64,000 nucleotides of DNA from Bacillus sp. NP157 (GTDB taxonomy: Bacteria; Pseudomonadota; Gammaproteobacteria; Xanthomonadales; Rhodanobacteraceae): contig CP076546.1 in the NCBI GenBank assembly GCA_018889975.1, positions 3,410,001-3,474,000 of the forward strand. The letters run 5' to 3'. The notes under the pieces are model-generated. The model saw only the letters and a program-made list of their open reading frames with translations, made no database searches and was not told the origin of the DNA. The translations under genes were made by a program, and so were the position numbers. Shown here one piece after another: positions 1 through 8,142 of this stretch. Within the stretch, counting starts at the first letter, position 1; each line of letters opens with the position of its first letter.

Positions 1-273
1 GAGCTTGAGCTGGGCGAACCGCTTGGCACTGCGCGGGTTGATGACCGAGACCGGCAATCCAGCCCGATCCAGCGCGATGGCCAGGTCCAGGTGATAGATC
101 CCGGTCGCTTCCATCACCACCCAGGAAGGCCGTAAATCCAGAAGCTTCCTGGCCAGCCGTGCATGTCCTGCCGGGGTTTGCTCGAACTTCCCCAGCGCAA
201 CACCCTTGCCGTTGTCATACGAGGCCACGGCGCAGTCGCGCGCGCTGACGTCCAATCCGATCGACATGACCAT
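1..273 (-). CDS. IS110-family transposase, N-terminal part
   Basis: This is the first 91 residues of the same transposase as at 28274-29269, cut by the window edge. The visible part is the RuvC-like DEDD half: the GLD motif holds Asp8 and the MEATGIY motif holds Glu55. The start ATG at 273 follows a GGATGTAAGGG ribosome-binding region. The amino acid sequence is identical to copy 2 over the shared part, which indicates recent transposition or gene conversion. Whether this copy is complete cannot be seen here. Confidence 0.92.
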   Translation of the reverse strand, partial: MVMSIGLDVSARDCAVASYDNGKGVALGKFEQTPAGHARLARKLLDLRPSWVVMEATGIYHLDLAIALDRAGLPVSVINPRSAKRFAQLKL

Positions 274-331
274 CCCTTACATCCTCCGCGAGTTAGCGTG
301 AGAATGGATCCGGCTCCCCGACCCCGCATTT

Positions 332-509
332 TTTGCCCCTGCAACCTTGTATGCGAAGTCCCTCGCGGGCTTCTGGATACTCTCCGCAGTTGGCAATGGG
401 GCGGGGGGCCACTCTACAGGCGAAGTCAGGAACATCCTGCTTCAAGGAGCGCGCGGCCTCCCCGGAATCCTTCGCACACCCCCCGGATGGGAGGCACCGC
501 CAAGATACA
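332..509 (-). ncRNA. IS110 bridge RNA, copy 1 (predicted)
   Basis: This is the mirror of the leader RNA at 28038-28215. The predicted guides fall at 445-454 (left target), 414-419 (right target), 376-384 (left donor) and 346-352 (right donor), all on the minus strand. The sequence agrees with copy 2 throughout, so the target specificity is the same, and this copy is also inserted in a REP (510-529). Assignment as a bridge RNA follows the architecture published for IS621; transcription is inferred. Confidence 0.75.
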
Positions 510-529
510 AGGAGCGCGCCTGCGCGCGA
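510..529 (+). repeat. REP remnant at IS110 copy 1 junction
   Basis: The 20 bases are the AG core and the palindrome of the local 23-bp REP (GGAGCGCGC, CT, GCGCGCGA). The TGT head that normally precedes AGG is displaced by the IS. The region 530-635 that follows has no gene and no clear signal; it leads into the 3' end of the EamA-type gene. Confidence 0.8.
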
Positions 530-635
530 ACCAGAAACATGGCGGCGCAGCCGCAACATGCGTGCACCCTCACCACGAGACCTCAAACGTTTCGCGCGCA
601 AACGGCGCTTTGTTCCAACGCAGGACCGATAGACC

Positions 636-1517
636 TCACGCAGCCCTACGCCTCGCCGCGATCCCCGGCCCCACGACGAACACGCCGATTCCCATCAGGA
701 TCAGTGCCGCGCCGATCCACACGACCGATGGAAACGTTTCGCCAAAAACCAGCCGTGCGGTTGCCATGCCTGATACGGGGACCAGTAGCGACAGCGGTGC
801 GACGGAGGCTGCGGGGTAGGTTTTCATCAGGTAGTTCCAGACCGCATAGCCGTAGACGGTCGTGATGTATGCCTGGAACAGGACGGATCCCATGGCGGGC
901 CAGGTGATCGTCGTTGGCAGTGCTTCGAAGCCGGAGGGCCCTCGGGCGACGAGGGTGAGCACGACAAGTGCCGGCGTGGCGAAGGCGCTGGTCCACACGA
1001 TGAAGGCGAGCATGTCGGCGGGGCGGTAGCGTTTGACGATGAGGTTGCACAGGCTCCAGTTGAGCGCGGCGAGCAGGACCAGTGCTGTGCCGGTGGTGGG
1101 TGCGTTGCCGGGTGCCGCGTGGATCACGATGACGAGGCCGGCGATGCCGAGCAGCATGCCGATCAGTTGGGGTGCCCGGATGGCTTCGCGGAAGACGAGC
1201 GCACTGAACACGACGGTGAGGAAGGCGGTGAACTGGAGCACCAGCGAGGACAGGCCGGGCGACATGCCGAGGGACATGGCGATGTTGACGGTGCCCCACA
1301 GTCCGGCGCCGAACAGCACGCCGTAGAGCGCCAGCGCGAGGATGGGTACTTCGCGGGGGCGGCGGAGGAAGCAGGCCAGGGGCAAGGCGGTGAAGGCGAA
1401 GCGCAGCGTCGTCAGCACGAAGGGATCGAGTGCGCGCAGGCCGAGTTCGATCACCGAGAAGTTACTGCCCCAGATGAGCGTCACGAGGACGCCCAGCATC
1501 AGGTGAACAGGCCGCAT
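636..1517 (-). CDS. EamA/DMT-family metabolite exporter
   Basis: An inner-membrane protein of 293 residues with about ten hydrophobic helices arranged as two EamA repeats. The first opens with a TLIWGSNF motif near residue 16 and the second begins near residue 145 (LLAALNWSLCNLIVK). Family members export amino acids or related metabolites, such as cysteine and O-acetylserine; the substrate cannot be read from sequence. The start at 1517 is chosen over an upstream in-frame ATG at 1688 because AGGGAG lies about seven bases before it and the homologous region begins there. It is a single-gene unit. Confidence 0.85.
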   Translation of the reverse strand: MRPVHLMLGVLVTLIWGSNFSVIELGLRALDPFVLTTLRFAFTALPLACFLRRPREVPILALALYGVLFGAGLWGTVNIAMSLGMSPGLSSLVLQFTAFLTVVFSALVFREAIRAPQLIGMLLGIAGLVIVIHAAPGNAPTTGTALVLLAALNWSLCNLIVKRYRPADMLAFIVWTSAFATPALVVLTLVARGPSGFEALPTTITWPAMGSVLFQAYITTVYGYAVWNYLMKTYPAASVAPLSLLVPVSGMATARLVFGETFPSVVWIGAALILMGIGVFVVGPGIAARRRAA

Positions 1518-1605
1518 GCAAACTCCCTGCGCGTGGAAAGGCACCAGCGTAAGCGTTGCAGGGTGTGCGGCCAATCGGAACTTTCTGAAAAACCGGCTGG
1601 CCGGC

Positions 1606-1929
1606 TCAGGCGAACCGGCGCGATACCCCGACGTACAGGAGGTGGCCCAGGCCCGTGGTGGCGACCAGCACGGCCACCGCGGCGGCATTCATTTCCTGCC
1701 AGCCCGCGATCTGCACGATGGCGAAGCCGATCGCCACGAGCACCAGCACGCTGCCCCAGCGGAGCGAGGACTGCCGGCGCTGGTTGATCTCGGTGTCGAA
1801 CCACTGGCGTTGCAGGTCACCGGTGAGGCCTGCCTGGATCATCTTGTGGCGGAAGCGGGCGTCGATGATCCATTTGATCGGCAGGACGATCGCGGCGAAG
1901 AAGGCGATGGCGGTAAAGTCGATATCCAT
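1606..1929 (-). CDS. small membrane protein of unknown function
   Basis: A 107-residue protein with an N-terminal hydrophobic helix (residues about 5-22, with FFAAIVLPIKW) and two more helices (about 58-75 and 80-100), separated by a basic, polar stretch (QRQWFDTEINQRRQSS). It is divergent from the ECF sigma factor gene and shares a 120-bp intergenic region with it. This may mean co-regulation, and small DUF6249-like membrane proteins of this kind are often found beside ECF sigma genes. The family assignment is uncertain. The start ATG at 1929 is the first of the hydrophobic segment. Confidence 0.6.
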   Translation of the reverse strand: MDIDFTAIAFFAAIVLPIKWIIDARFRHKMIQAGLTGDLQRQWFDTEINQRRQSSLRWGSVLVLVAIGFAIVQIAGWQEMNAAAVAVLVATTGLGHLLYVGVSRRFA

Positions 1930-1987
1930 GGGGCGGGCTCCGGGAGATGGGCTGGTCTTGGATTCATGGATACGGTGGGTGGCGATC

Positions 1988-2004
1988 CGGTTGCAGTGCA
2001 ACCG
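1988..2004. promoter_or_regulatory. 8-bp inverted repeat in divergent region (candidate operator)
   Basis: CGGTTGCA and TGCAACCG flank one central base. The perfect palindrome lies in the short region between the divergent membrane protein and sigma factor genes, 46 bp before the sigma start. No protein family is assigned. Confidence 0.3.
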
Positions 2005-2049
2005 TCCGGCGCCGGGCCGTATCCCTATTCCCATGGACGATGCCGTGAC

Positions 2050-2616
2050 ATGACCGAGGACCGCGCGCTGGTGGATGCCGTGCTGGCCAATGAGCCGGGG
2101 GCGTTCGCGCGCCTCGTGCGGGCGTACCAGGGCCTGTGCTGGCACATCGTCCAGCGCATGGTCCGCCAGCCCGAGGATGCGGCCGAGCTTTGCCAGGAAG
2201 TGTTCCTGCGCGTGCACCAGACCCTGCATCAGTTCCGCCATGAAAGTCCGCTGCGTGCATGGATCGGTCGCGTGGCCTATCACGTGGCCCTGCGCCACCT
2301 CGAACGCAAGCGGATCCCGATCGCCGACCTGGGCGAGGACGAAGACGGCGCGTCGCCGCTGGACAACCTGGGCGACGGCAGCGACCTGGAGGGCGATATC
2401 GGCCAGGCGCAGCTGGACACCCTGCTGCACGCGGCCATCGACAGGCTGCCACCGACACAACGTACCGTGCTGACGCTTTACCACCTGGATGAACTGTCCG
2501 TCGCCGAGATCGCCGTGGTCACCGGCATGGCGACGGGTACGATCAAGAGCCACCTGTTCCGCGCGCGGTTGCGCCTGCGCGGAGCACTGGCCCCGCCCAT
2601 GGGAGTCACGCCATGA
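2050..2616 (+). CDS. ECF-family RNA polymerase sigma factor
   Basis: A 188-residue sigma-70 family factor with only regions 2 and 4. Region 2 spans about residues 15-85 (the CQEVFLRVHQTL helix and the HESPLRAWIGRVAYHVALRHLE part of 2.3/2.4). Region 4 spans about 130-180 (LPPTQRTVLTLYHLDELSVAEIA, then a recognition helix with GTIKSHLFRARLRLR). It directs core polymerase to a small regulon. The stop overlaps the next gene's start as ATGA, so sigma and partner are translationally coupled. The start at 2050 has no strong ribosome-binding site, which suggests low expression. Confidence 0.9.
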   Translation: MTEDRALVDAVLANEPGAFARLVRAYQGLCWHIVQRMVRQPEDAAELCQEVFLRVHQTLHQFRHESPLRAWIGRVAYHVALRHLERKRIPIADLGEDEDGASPLDNLGDGSDLEGDIGQAQLDTLLHAAIDRLPPTQRTVLTLYHLDELSVAEIAVVTGMATGTIKSHLFRARLRLRGALAPPMGVTP

Positions 2617-2996
2617 AAGACATCGATTTTCGCAACGACCCCGCCGCCGAGCGCGAGTGGCAGGCCCAGGAGCGCGGCGAAGGCCGCTACGCCGCCGTGC
2701 TGCGCGCCGCGGGCACCGACGTGGGGCCGACGCTGCCGGCGGGGTTCGCCGGGCGCGTCGCCGACGTCGCTGAGGCCCGCCGGCGTGCCGCCGGGCAGCC
2801 GGCGCGGCTCGAGGCCTGGCTGATCGGCGTGTTGCTGGCCATCCTGCTGGCCAGCGCCGTGCCGCTGGTGTTCACCAACGAGCACGCGCTGGAGACCCTG
2901 CGCCAGCCCTGGCTGCTGGGCCTGGCCGGCTGCCTGGCGCTGAGCCAGGCGCTGGCCCTGCTCAGGCCTCTTCGGACTCGAAGCGAAGATGCTTGA
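2613..2996 (+). CDS. membrane protein coupled to the ECF sigma factor (possible anti-sigma)
   Basis: A 127-residue protein with a charged N-terminal cytoplasmic part (about residues 1-68, rich in Arg, Glu and Ala) and two transmembrane helices (about 69-88 and 100-117). It overlaps the sigma gene by four bases, the usual layout of an anti-sigma factor. It lacks the HxxxCxxC zinc motif of ZAS-type anti-sigmas, so the role rests on context and topology alone. Its 3' end overlaps the convergent AMP nucleosidase gene by 35 bp. Confidence 0.6.
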   Translation: MKDIDFRNDPAAEREWQAQERGEGRYAAVLRAAGTDVGPTLPAGFAGRVADVAEARRRAAGQPARLEAWLIGVLLAILLASAVPLVFTNEHALETLRQPWLLGLAGCLALSQALALLRPLRTRSEDA

Positions 2997-3747
2997 CGCT
3001 GCGGCCGTGGCGGCGCACCAGCTTGAGCGCCTCGACGCCGACCTTGATGTGCTTCTCGACGAAGTTGGCGGTCACCGTGGCATCGCTGGCTTCGGTCTTC
3101 ACACCCTCGGGGATCATCGGCTGGTCGGAGACCAGTAGCAGCGCGCCACAGGGGATGTGGTTGGCGAAGCCGGCCGCGAAGATCGTGGCGGTTTCCATGT
3201 CGATTGCCATGCTGCGGGTCTTTCTGAGGTATTCCTTAAAGGCCTCGTCGTGCTCCCAGACGCGGCGGTTGGTGGTGTACACCGTGCCCGTCCAGTAGTC
3301 GTGGCCCAGGTCGCGGACCATGGTCGACACCGCGCGCTGCAACTGGAAGGCAGGCAAGGCCGGCACTTCCGGCGGCATGTAGTCGTTGGACGTGCCTTCG
3401 CCGCGGATGGCGGCGATTGGCAGGATCAGGTCGCCGATCGCGTTCTTCCGCTTCAGGCCGCCGCACTTGCCGAGGAACAGCGCCGCCTTCGGCTGGATGA
3501 CGCTGAGCAGGTCCATCACCGTCGCGGCATTGGGGCTGCCCATGCCGAAGTTGATGAGGGTGATGCCGTCGGCCGTGGCATTGGGCATGGGCCGGTCGCG
3601 GCCGTGCACTTCCACGCCGTTTTCCTCGGCGAAGCGCTCGACGTAATGGCCGAAGTTGGTGAGCAGGATGTGCTCGCCAAAGCCGTCCAGTGGCGTGCCC
3701 GTGTAGCGCGGCAGCCAGTTGGAGGTGATCTCGTTCTTGGTTTTCAT
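2962..3747 (-). CDS. amn: AMP nucleosidase (short form)
   Basis: A 261-residue nucleoside-phosphorylase-fold protein that would hydrolyse AMP to adenine and ribose 5-phosphate in the cytoplasm. Recognisable parts are the glycine-rich INFGMGSPNAATVMDLL segment (about residues 65-82), the FLGKCGGLKRKNAIGDL segment, and the SMAIDMETATIF motif whose Glu contacts the ribose in this fold. The length fits the short AMP nucleosidase class found in Xanthomonadaceae and Bacteroidetes, not the 480-residue E. coli Amn. It is divergent from the DegV gene and convergent with the sigma partner. Confidence 0.85.
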   Translation of the reverse strand: MKTKNEITSNWLPRYTGTPLDGFGEHILLTNFGHYVERFAEENGVEVHGRDRPMPNATADGITLINFGMGSPNAATVMDLLSVIQPKAALFLGKCGGLKRKNAIGDLILPIAAIRGEGTSNDYMPPEVPALPAFQLQRAVSTMVRDLGHDYWTGTVYTTNRRVWEHDEAFKEYLRKTRSMAIDMETATIFAAGFANHIPCGALLLVSDQPMIPEGVKTEASDATVTANFVEKHIKVGVEALKLVRRHGRSVKHLRFESEEA

Positions 3748-3950
3748 GGGGAGCCCGGTGCGCGTGCGCCGACGGCAAAGGTGGCCCCGTGGGGGCCATG
3801 GCCGGCGCGGTTACCGGCGACGCCACGCCGGCAAGATGCCAAATTCATCGCCGCGAGTGTAGCATCCGGCGCAGCGGAGTGAGTGGAGCGCAGTGGGCGC
3901 GCCGGGCGCCGCAGGGTCCGTCCGGGCCCACAGGAATGGGGGTAGGACCG

Positions 3951-4895
3951 ATGCGGATCGGTGTAGCGATTGATGCGGCCGTCGACGTGCCGCAGGACTT
4001 CGTGGAACGCAATGGCATCGCGGTGATGCCGATCGCGATCCGGGTCGATGGGCAGAAGTTCAAGGACGACCGCGACCCGTCCGAAATCCTGCGCTTCCGC
4101 GAGCAGAAGCTCGGCAGCCGCAGCCACTCGGCCGAAACCGAGCCGAGCAGCGTGGAAGACGTGCAGAACCTCTTCCTGGACCGGATGGTGAAGGAGTTCG
4201 ACTGCGTCGTCTGCCTCACGATCATGGCCACGCGCAGCCCGATCCACGACAACGTGATCAAGGCCAGCTTCGCCATCCTGAAGAACTACCGGCCGATCCG
4301 TGAAGCCGCTGGCATCACCGGGCCGTTCCTGATGCGCGTGGTGGATACCCGCAACATCTTCGCTGGCGCGGCGCCCGCCGTGGCCGAAGCCGTGCGCATG
4401 ATCCAGGCCGGCAAGTCGCCCGCCGAAGTGCGCGAACGCGCCGCGCACATCGCCGATTGCTCGTACGGCTACATGCTGCCGCGCGACCTGAACTACCTGC
4501 GCTCGCGCGCCCGCAGCAAGGGCGACCGCAGCGTCAGCTTCCTCAGTTCCATGCTGGGTACGGCGCTGGACATCAAGCCGATCCTGCGTGCACACCGCGG
4601 CGAGACCGGCCCGGTCGGCAAGGTGCGCGGCTTCGAACACGGTGCGCAGGTGCTGTTCGAATACGCCTCCAAGCGCGTGCAGGCCGGCCTGCTCGTGCCG
4701 TCGCTGTCGCTGAGCTACGGCGGCGAGCTCGACGAGATGCGCAACCTGCCCGGCTATACCGGCCTGGTCCGCATCTGCGGCGATGCCGGTGTCGAGATCC
4801 TCGAATGCCCGATGAGCATCACCGGCATGGTCAACGTCGGCGAAGGCGCCATGACCCTCGGCTTCGCCTCTGAAGAGCACGTCGTCGAGTTCTGA
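3951..4895 (+). CDS. DegV family fatty-acid-binding protein
   Basis: A 314-residue DegV-fold protein. The N-terminus (RIGVAIDAAVDVP, about residues 2-14) and the VVCLTIMATRSPIHDN segment (near 90) line the lipid pocket of this family. Members bind a single fatty acid; in Firmicutes the FakB proteins feed fatty acid kinase, but no FakA homologue is in this window. The start at 3951 is preceded by GGTAGGA; an in-frame ATG at 3936 is an alternative. It reads into the DUF4124 gene after one base. Confidence 0.85.
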   Translation: MRIGVAIDAAVDVPQDFVERNGIAVMPIAIRVDGQKFKDDRDPSEILRFREQKLGSRSHSAETEPSSVEDVQNLFLDRMVKEFDCVVCLTIMATRSPIHDNVIKASFAILKNYRPIREAAGITGPFLMRVVDTRNIFAGAAPAVAEAVRMIQAGKSPAEVRERAAHIADCSYGYMLPRDLNYLRSRARSKGDRSVSFLSSMLGTALDIKPILRAHRGETGPVGKVRGFEHGAQVLFEYASKRVQAGLLVPSLSLSYGGELDEMRNLPGYTGLVRICGDAGVEILECPMSITGMVNVGEGAMTLGFASEEHVVEF

Positions 4896-4896
4896 C

Positions 4897-5628
4897 GTGC
4901 CCACCCCCCGCCCCCACCCTTCTCCTGTAGGAGCGCGCCCGCGCGCGAAAGCATCCCCCTCAGCGCCCGAGCGCCCGAAAAGCCTGCCAATCCTGCTAGC
5001 CATAACCCTCCCAGCCATCCTCGCACTCACCCCGCTCCACGCCACCACAGTCTACAAATGCGTGGTTAACGGCCAGCCGACTTACCAGCAGACCCCCTGC
5101 GCGAAGCAGCAAAAGCAGGAAGTGATCCAGCTGGTCGATTCCGCGCCGGCCGACGGCCGTGTCGCCCCGATGCCGTCGGCGCCACCCAGGGACGATGACA
5201 ACGCTGCGGACGCCCCCGAGCCCACCCGCCCGGCGCCGCCCATACCCATGCTGTACCTGTGCACCCGCGCCACCGACGGGGCGACCTACACCAGCAGCAA
5301 CGGCCACCCCGAGCCCTACACCGCACCGTTCGGCGTGCTCGGCGTCGCGAACAACCCGCTCGCCTCGACCTACGGCAGCCCGAACGCCGCCGTCTCGTCG
5401 TTCCCCGAACTGAATCGCGGCAAGGGCAACGCGGCGGCGGTCGCCACCAGCAACTACGTCTGGGTACAGGACCAGTGCCGGGCCATGTCGCCGGCGGAAA
5501 CCTGCCAGGCCCTGCGCGGCGAGTCCGACGCCAACCAGAAAGCCATCCGCAATGCGTTCAAGAGCGAACGCGCGCCGCTCGATGCTAAGGATGCGGCGTT
5601 GCGGGGGCAGCTGCAGGGATGTGGCTAG
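4897..5628 (+). CDS. DUF4124 domain secreted protein with REP-derived N-terminus
   Basis: A DUF4124 protein: after a hydrophobic export segment (LPILLAITLPAILALTPLHA, about residues 30-49) comes the hallmark VYKC...GQPTYQQTPC motif, then a Pro/Ala-rich linker and a Cys-containing C-terminal half. Function is unknown; family members are periplasmic. The only in-frame start is a GTG at 4897, one base after the degV stop, with no clear ribosome-binding site. The first 30 codons run through a REP (4926-4948), giving an unusual Pro/Arg-rich stretch before the signal peptide. No closer in-frame ATG, GTG or TTG was found. Confidence 0.7.
   Translation: MPTPRPHPSPVGARPRAKASPSAPERPKSLPILLAITLPAILALTPLHATTVYKCVVNGQPTYQQTPCAKQQKQEVIQLVDSAPADGRVAPMPSAPPRDDDNAADAPEPTRPAPPIPMLYLCTRATDGATYTSSNGHPEPYTAPFGVLGVANNPLASTYGSPNAAVSSFPELNRGKGNAAAVATSNYVWVQDQCRAMSPAETCQALRGESDANQKAIRNAFKSERAPLDAKDAALRGQLQGCG
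4926..4948 (+). repeat. REP palindrome inside the 5' end of the DUF4124 gene
   Basis: A 23-bp GTAG-headed REP with one difference from the window consensus (C for T in the loop). It lies within the reading frame between the GTG start and the signal peptide of the DUF4124 gene. Confidence 0.85.
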
Positions 5629-6370
5629 CATCGAGCTGCGGTAGCGATGCCGAGAACGACGGCACGGCGTAGATGTAGTCGTAACCCTGCCACTGGTCCG
5701 GCCTGGAAGCGTCCACGGCCAGGAGTTTGCCGGGTTCGAGCGATGCGACGCCATGCAACGGGTGCACGCCGCACGGCCCGAGGCACGCCCATGTCGTGCC
5801 GTCGTGCGCCGGGGCGACCATGATGTGCCGCATGGTGTCGGCGACATAGGCGCCCGACGGCTTCACGTCCGCGCCCATGTGCTGCGACTTCTGGGCGTGA
5901 GCACTTCCCGTATAGGCGATCACCAGCCCCCTGGCGACCAGCGGCGCAAGATCTTCGCCCATGTACTGGTCCCGCTTGTCCTGCGAGGCAGGAAGGTCAT
6001 TCGTCGCACGGTCGAGCAACCAGGCGATCGTCAGCTTCCCGGCTTTCTCCTGGCCATCGAGCCAGCCGATCAACCCAGCCATCGCTTTCGACGCACGGCC
6101 ATCGGGCTGGGACCATCCCGGCCAGTGCAGGTCACGTGCAGGTGACAGCTGCTCAAGCGCGACCGTCGGATGCATGCCCTTTGCGATGTCATGTTCAACC
6201 ACGCATCGCACGAACGCAGGCGTTTCGTTCGTGCCGTGCATTTCGCCGATGTACACGCTGCCCATCTTCGCGATGGCGTCGAGCGTCTTCGGATCGGGGC
6301 AGGCCGCGGCGTGTGCCGCATGGGCGCCGAGGCTGGCGAGCAGGAACAGAACCCATCGTGTTGCGCGCAT
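5585..6370 (-). CDS. secreted protein with an EreA/ChaN-like motif, function unknown
   Basis: A 261-residue exported protein. The first 22 residues form a signal peptide (basic MRATRW, hydrophobic LFLLASLGAHAAHA). The mature start has VYIGEMHGTNETPAFV, resembling the metal/haem site motif of the Tiki/ChaN/erythromycin-esterase superfamily. Further conserved-looking parts are VALEQLSPARD and IAYTGSAHAQK. The assignment is a fold-level guess. ATG 6370 is preferred over ATG 6385 because AAGGAT lies seven bases upstream. The 3' end overlaps the convergent DUF4124 gene by 44 bp. Confidence 0.65.
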   Translation of the reverse strand: MRATRWVLFLLASLGAHAAHAAACPDPKTLDAIAKMGSVYIGEMHGTNETPAFVRCVVEHDIAKGMHPTVALEQLSPARDLHWPGWSQPDGRASKAMAGLIGWLDGQEKAGKLTIAWLLDRATNDLPASQDKRDQYMGEDLAPLVARGLVIAYTGSAHAQKSQHMGADVKPSGAYVADTMRHIMVAPAHDGTTWACLGPCGVHPLHGVASLEPGKLLAVDASRPDQWQGYDYIYAVPSFSASLPQLDASHIPAAAPATPHP

Positions 6371-6401
6371 GACGATCCTTATCATCGTTGGCCAGGGTGG
6401 A

Positions 6402-7196
6402 TCAGAAACCGTAACGGAGGAACCCGCCGTCCACGCCGACGATTTCGCCGGTGACGTAGCTCGATGCTGGCAGGCAGAGGAAGGCCACGGCGCCAGCGAC
6501 TTCCTCGGGTTCGCCGATGCGGCCCATCGGCGTGTGGTCGAGCACCTCGTCGAGGTATTCGGAATCGGCCAGGGCCGAGTCCGTGCGCTGGGTGCGGATG
6601 TACCACGGTGCGACGGCGTTGACGCGGATGCCGTCTTCGCCCCATTCGCAGGCGAGGTTGCGGGTGAGCTGGTGGATCGCGGCCTTGGTCATGCCGTAGG
6701 GCGAACCGGTACGTACATGGCGGATGCCGGACACCGAGCCGACGTTCACGATCGCCGCGTGCGTGTGCTCGACAAGGTGCGGGTACGCGAGGCGGCACAT
6801 CTCGTAGGCCGAGAACACATTGAGTTCGAAGATGCCGTGGTATTCCGCCGCCGTGTATTCCAGCGTCGGCTTGACGATGTTGCCGCCGACGTTGTTGACC
6901 AGGATCGAAAGGTCGACGTCGAGGTCGGTGATCCAGTCGAACACGGCGAGCCGATCCTCGTGATCGGTGAGGTCGGCAGCCATCGCCAGGATCTCTACGT
7001 CCGGGCATTCCTCGGCAAGCTCTTCGCAGGCTTCGTCGAGGGCGTCCTCGTCGCGGGCGACCATCAGGATGTCGGCGCCGAGGGCGGCGAGCTCACGGGC
7101 GCAGGCGTAGCCGATGCCTTTGCTCGCGCCCGTGACGAGGGCGGTGCGGCCATCGAGGCGCCATGCAGCGAGGCGGGGGTGCAGGGATTCGTTCAT
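6402..7196 (-). CDS. SDR-family NAD(P)-dependent oxidoreductase (tropinone-reductase-like)
   Basis: A 264-residue classical short-chain dehydrogenase. It has the TGASKGIG nucleotide-binding motif (residues 23-30), the NNVGG motif (101-105), a catalytic Ser in NVGSVSG (about 153-156), and YGMTK with catalytic Tyr167 and Lys171. The C-terminal [12 protein letters not shown] is typical. The pattern is closest to the plant tropinone-reductase-like group, but the substrate is not known. It stands divergent from the ABC ATPase gene with 46 bp between starts. Confidence 0.9.
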   Translation of the reverse strand: MNESLHPRLAAWRLDGRTALVTGASKGIGYACARELAALGADILMVARDEDALDEACEELAEECPDVEILAMAADLTDHEDRLAVFDWITDLDVDLSILVNNVGGNIVKPTLEYTAAEYHGIFELNVFSAYEMCRLAYPHLVEHTHAAIVNVGSVSGIRHVRTGSPYGMTKAAIHQLTRNLACEWGEDGIRVNAVAPWYIRTQRTDSALADSEYLDEVLDHTPMGRIGEPEEVAGAVAFLCLPASSYVTGEIVGVDGGFLRYGF

Positions 7197-7242
7197 GGGT
7201 GGATCGTAGCGCGGCCCGCATGTGGCTGGGTATGCTCGGTAG

Positions 7243-8043
7243 ATGGATGCTTCGACGCCCCTACTTTCGATCGACCGTGCCACCGTGGTGCGCGAGGGGC
7301 GCACGCTGCTCGACCGGCTCACCCTCGACATCGCCGCGGGCCAGCACACCGCCATCCTCGGGCCGAACGGCTCGGGCAAGTCCACCTTGGTGAAGCTGGT
7401 CGAACGACGGTTGTATCCCCTGGTGCACGACGACGGCACGCCGGTGGTGCGCGTCTTCGGGCGTGACCGCTGGAGTGTCAGCGAGCTGCGATCATTGCTT
7501 GGCGTGGTGTCGTCGGACCTGCGCCGGGAATTCGAGGCTACGCACGAACGCGCCATCGATACGGTGCTCTCGGGCTTCTTCGCATCGATGACGCTCGGTC
7601 TGGACCACGTGGTCGACGCGGGGATGCGCGAGCGGGCCACGCAGGCCCTGGAGCGCGTGGGTGCGGCGCACCTGTCCGAACGCGACGTCTCGACCCTTTC
7701 CACCGGCGAAGCACGCCGCGTGCTGATCGCTCGCGCATTGGTCCATCGCCCGCGTGCGCTGTTGCTCGATGAGCCCTGTGCGGGCCTGGATCCGGGCACC
7801 CGGCGGCGTTTCCTCGACCTGCTCCGGCAGTTGGCCCGGGAGGGCACGACGCTGCTGCTGGTGACCCATCACGTGGAGGAGATCGTGCCGGAAATCGGCC
7901 ACGTGGTGATGCTGCGCGACGGGCGCTTGCATGCCGAAGGGCCCAAGGAACGACTGCTCGCGGATGGTGAGCTTAGTGTGCTGTTTGGGTGGGATATCGA
8001 GGTGGCGCGGCACGAGGGTTTTTTTGGGGTGCGGACGCTGTAG
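7243..8043 (+). CDS. ABC transporter ATP-binding protein (stand-alone)
   Basis: A 266-residue single ABC domain. It has the Walker [10 protein letters not shown] (about residues 40-48), a signature in degenerate form STGEARR (about 149-155), Walker [15 protein letters not shown] and the H-loop THHVEE. No permease or binding-protein gene lies beside it, so the partner is unknown or absent. It resembles ModF/PhrA-like orphan ATPases. A REP-like palindrome follows the gene at 8079-8101. Confidence 0.85.
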   Translation: MDASTPLLSIDRATVVREGRTLLDRLTLDIAAGQHTAILGPNGSGKSTLVKLVERRLYPLVHDDGTPVVRVFGRDRWSVSELRSLLGVVSSDLRREFEATHERAIDTVLSGFFASMTLGLDHVVDAGMRERATQALERVGAAHLSERDVSTLSTGEARRVLIARALVHRPRALLLDEPCAGLDPGTRRRFLDLLRQLAREGTTLLLVTHHVEEIVPEIGHVVMLRDGRLHAEGPKERLLADGELSVLFGWDIEVARHEGFFGVRTL

Positions 8044-8078
8044 GGTGGTCGCGGGCACGGGCGGGGTCGCGGGCATGG

Positions 8079-8101
8079 TCGCGCACGGGTGCGCTCCTAC
8101 A
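8079..8101 (-). repeat. divergent REP with compensatory stem changes
   Basis: The stem halves are GCGCAC and GTGCGC instead of two GCGCGC blocks, so two changes on opposite arms keep the hairpin paired. The GCTCCTACA end (GTAG head on the minus strand) is intact. It lies between the ABC ATPase and lipoprotein genes. Confidence 0.75.
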
Positions 8102-8142
8102 GGGGGCGGGCTAGACTCGGGGTGTCCTGGGGAGAACGTCGC

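Larger units (their letters stand above)
1..511 (-). mobile_element. IS110-family insertion sequence, 5' part (copy 1, cut by window edge)
   Basis: Positions 1-529 are the reverse complement of 28018-28546 (position x pairs with 28547 minus x), so this is a second copy of the element at 28036-29284 in the opposite orientation. The shared sequence stops at 529, exactly at the end of a REP palindrome, and the IS proper begins at the AG/CT core at 510-511. Only the leader and the first 91 transposase codons are inside the window. No terminal direct repeat beyond the CT core can be judged because the other end is missing. Confidence 0.9.

Noticed and set aside
163-819. 218-codon open frame across the IS110 end
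   Set aside because: It runs antisense through the transposase start and bridge RNA, then into unrelated flanking sequence; not a gene.
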